From Candidatus Nitrosopumilus sp. (GTDB lineage: Archaea; Thermoproteota; Nitrososphaeria; Nitrososphaerales; Nitrosopumilaceae), in the NCBI GenBank assembly GCA_013043295.1, contig JABDOO010000094.1, positions 1-6,669 of the forward strand: 6,669 nucleotides of DNA, in the 5' to 3' direction. Positions 6,110 through 6,669 of this stretch are shown one piece after another (position 1 is the stretch's first letter; every line of letters starts with the position of its first letter). The translations under genes and the position numbers were made by a program. A model generated the notes under the pieces. It saw only the letters and a program-made list of their open reading frames with translations, did not search any database and was not told where the DNA came from.

Positions 6110-6183
6110 CGGGTCTAAAGGGATTCGGACCCTTGACAACCGGATTAAAAGTCCGGTGCGCTACCTGGCTGCGCCATAGACCC
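6110..6183 (-). tRNA. tRNA-Lys (anticodon UUU)
   Basis: A 74-base cloverleaf with a full 7-bp acceptor stem (GGGTCTA with TAGACCC), a D-stem GCGC/GCGC with GG in the loop, and anticodon stem CCGGA/TCCGG around loop CTTTTAA. The anticodon TTT is at 6149-6147. The variable loop has 5 bases, the T-stem AAGGG/CCCTT is fully paired and the discriminator base is G. The 3' CCA is not encoded (CTC follows). No intron is seen. The T-loop reads TCCGAAT, with C where almost all tRNAs carry the U that becomes pseudouridine 55. The gene converges on argH, 17 bases from its stop. Confidence 0.95.
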
Positions 6184-6204
6184 TCGTAAAAAATGCTTTA
6201 ACTG

Positions 6205-6212
6205 TATAATTT
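6205..6212 (-). promoter_or_regulatory. TATA box of tRNA-Lys
   Basis: On the minus strand AAATTATA is centred about 25 bases before the 5' end of the mature tRNA at 6183, so little or no 5' leader would be made. Inferred from spacing. Confidence 0.45.
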
Positions 6213-6220
6213 AGTCTTTT

Positions 6221-6234
6221 ACAAAATATTTTGT
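6221..6234. repeat. 14-bp perfect palindrome between the divergent tRNA genes
   Basis: ACAAAATATTTTGT is a perfect inverted repeat close to the midpoint of the 96-bp region between tRNA-Lys and tRNA-Asp, outside both proposed TATA boxes. A related 10-bp core, AAAATATTTT, also occurs at 373-382 downstream of padR. AT-rich palindromes are common in such DNA, so a regulatory role is only possible. Confidence 0.35.
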
Positions 6235-6245
6235 TATGACAGAAA

Positions 6246-6253
6246 CTTTTAAT
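6246..6253 (+). promoter_or_regulatory. TATA-like box of tRNA-Asp
   Basis: CTTTTAAT is centred about 30 bases before the mature 5' end at 6280, allowing a leader of about 5 bases to be removed by RNase P. Assigned by position only. Confidence 0.4.
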
Positions 6254-6279
6254 CTGGCAATTTGACTCAAAGAATTTGT

Positions 6280-6357
6280 GCCCTTGTAGTATAGCCCGGT
6301 CTAGAATTCGGCCCTGTCACGGCTGAGACGCGTGTTCAAATCCCGCCGAGGGCGCCA
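6280..6357 (+). tRNA. tRNA-Asp (anticodon GUC), with encoded CCA and mismatches in two stems
   Basis: The acceptor stem GCCCTTG pairs with CGAGGGC with one wobble. Anticodon stem CGGCC/GGCTG encloses CTGTCAC, with GTC at 6316-6318. The T-loop is TTCAAAT, the discriminator is G (6354) and CCA follows at 6355-6357. G73, C38, G34-U35-C36 and a G10-U25 pair agree with known aspartate identity elements. Two defects are visible. In the D-stem (6289-6292 with 6304-6307) A6291 faces A6305, leaving one Watson-Crick pair and two wobbles. In the T-stem (6330-6334 with 6342-6346) T6333 faces C6343. The fold is otherwise complete, so I call it a tRNA gene, possibly weakened or carrying sequence errors. 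Confidence 0.88.
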
Positions 6358-6365
6358 TTATTTCC

Positions 6366-6370
6366 TTTTT
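6366..6370 (+). terminator. Oligo-T terminator of tRNA-Asp
   Basis: TTTCCTTTTT ends in five T starting 9 bases after the encoded CCA, a plausible archaeal tRNA terminator. The remaining 90 bases or so up to the next promoter are AT-rich and show no gene. Confidence 0.45.
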
Positions 6371-6460
6371 CATTAATTTCTATCAATTTACTACCGATCA
6401 GAAATAATTTTACCGAAAATATTATTGAAAAACAATAGAAGGTATCTGATTATCACAAGA

Positions 6461-6470
6461 ATATTAAAAT
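6461..6470 (+). promoter_or_regulatory. TATA-like box of the Ala/Lys/Glu-rich gene
   Basis: ATATTAAAAT is centred about 28 bases before TTG 6494, consistent with a start site at 6491-6494 and a leaderless message. This supports the unusual TTG start. Confidence 0.45.
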
Positions 6471-6493
6471 TCAGGGAATTTTAGTGAACATTA

Positions 6494-6669
6494 TTGTCTG
6501 AAGAGAAAAATGAATCTAAAGTAGAAGAAAAACTATCTTCAGATTCATCATCAGAAGATAAAGCAAAAGATGCAAAAGCAGCAGAAACTAAAGCAGCTGA
6601 AGTAACAGAAGAAGCAAAAGCTGCTGAAGAGGCAGCCAAAGCTAAAGCAGCTGAAGCTGCAGTAGCAGA
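6494..6669 (+). CDS. Ala/Lys/Glu-rich protein of unknown function, N-terminal part, TTG start, cut by window edge
   Basis: From TTG 6494 the frame stays open for 58 codons to the window edge and would read MSEEKNESKVEEKL, then a Ser/Asp patch (15-22) and a low-complexity Ala-Lys-Glu stretch (23-58). The composition is that of a charged, helix-forming or disordered extension, as found at the start of some archaeal ribosomal or nucleic-acid-binding proteins. The conserved domain would lie beyond the edge, so I cannot name the protein. No membrane segment or signal peptide is visible. A TGA three codons upstream rules out a longer form, and no ATG or GTG start exists in frame. MSEE is a common style of N-terminus, and the TATA-like box at 6461-6470 is correctly spaced. 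The alternative is that this is the start of a gene whose true initiation lies further in, which the lack of starts argues against. Confidence 0.65.
   Translation, partial: MSEEKNESKVEEKLSSDSSSEDKAKDAKAAETKAAEVTEEAKAAEEAAKAKAAEAAVA
6589..6656 (+). repeat. Direct repeat TAAAGCAGCTGAAG within the Ala/Lys/Glu-rich gene
   Basis: The 14-bp unit occurs at 6589-6602 and 6643-6656, 54 bases (18 codons) apart and in the same frame, encoding part of K-A-A-E. Shorter variants (AAAGC, GCTGAAG) fill the space. This suggests expansion by slippage or recombination of a K-A-A-E codon repeat. Confidence 0.5.

Noticed and set aside
6298..6334. TCTAGA, GAATTC and ACGCGT restriction-like sites inside tRNA-Asp, suggesting a cloning artefact
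   Set aside because: The surrounding tRNA sequence is continuous with no vector sequence. Such 6-mers arise easily, so this is not evidence of a construct, although the two mismatched bases do fall in two of them.
6397..6450. Possible small RNA or hairpin after tRNA-Asp (ATCAGA at 6397-6402 with TCTGAT at 6445-6450, and TATTG/CAATA at 6423-6437)
   Set aside because: Stems are only 5-6 bp, not well nested and AT-rich, with no clear promoter or terminator; chance pairing is likely.
1..6669. Mobile element, CRISPR array, phage or defence system
   Set aside because: All coding space is taken by housekeeping genes. No transposase, integrase, regularly spaced repeats or terminal inverted repeats were seen, and the tRNA genes show no attachment-site duplication within the window.

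Overview
The window looks like chromosomal DNA from a mesophilic archaeon of the Nitrososphaerota (Nitrosopumilus-like, ammonia-oxidising lineage). The sequence is strongly AT-rich and densely packed. TATA boxes lie about 25 bases before start codons, so most first genes of transcripts look leaderless. It also has compact tRNA genes with short oligo-T stops, an archaeal PadR regulator and a succinate dehydrogenase operon with two short haem-type anchors. The lineage is inferred from overall character; no 16S or other marker gene is present.

Layout. Bases 1-302 (minus) hold the N-terminal 100 residues of a PEP mutase/isocitrate lyase superfamily enzyme that runs off the left edge. Bases 397-906 (minus) encode a PadR-type winged-helix regulator. 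Its promoter contains a perfect 24-bp palindrome made of two copies of ATCACTAGTGAT (905-928), a probable self-operator. Diverging from it is a tight four-gene operon, sdhA-sdhC-sdhD-sdhB (1002-4262), encoding complex II. The gaps are 0, 1 and 2 bases. The operon ends tail to tail with a MIP18/DUF59-type Fe-S assembly protein (4259-4582, minus); one TTAA serves as stop codon for both genes. The MIP18 gene and argH (4632-6092, plus) diverge from a single symmetric TATATATA placed 25 bp from each start codon. After argH come divergent tRNA genes, Lys(UUU) on minus (6110-6183) and Asp(GUC) on plus (6280-6357), with a 14-bp palindrome between them. The right edge holds the start of an Ala/Lys/Glu-rich protein that appears to begin with TTG at 6494.

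How it works together. SdhABCD oxidises succinate (or reduces fumarate) at the membrane using FAD, three Fe-S clusters and probably haem b. By local motifs the two hydrophilic subunits recall E. coli FrdA/FrdB as much as or more than SdhA/SdhB. The convergent MIP18-type protein would fit a role in Fe-S delivery, but that link is only positional. ArgH completes arginine synthesis and releases fumarate, a complex II metabolite. I see no CRISPR array, transposon, phage gene or defence island. The unusual features are regulatory geometry (the palindromic operator, the shared TATA box, the shared stop) and a tRNA-Asp with mismatches in two stems.
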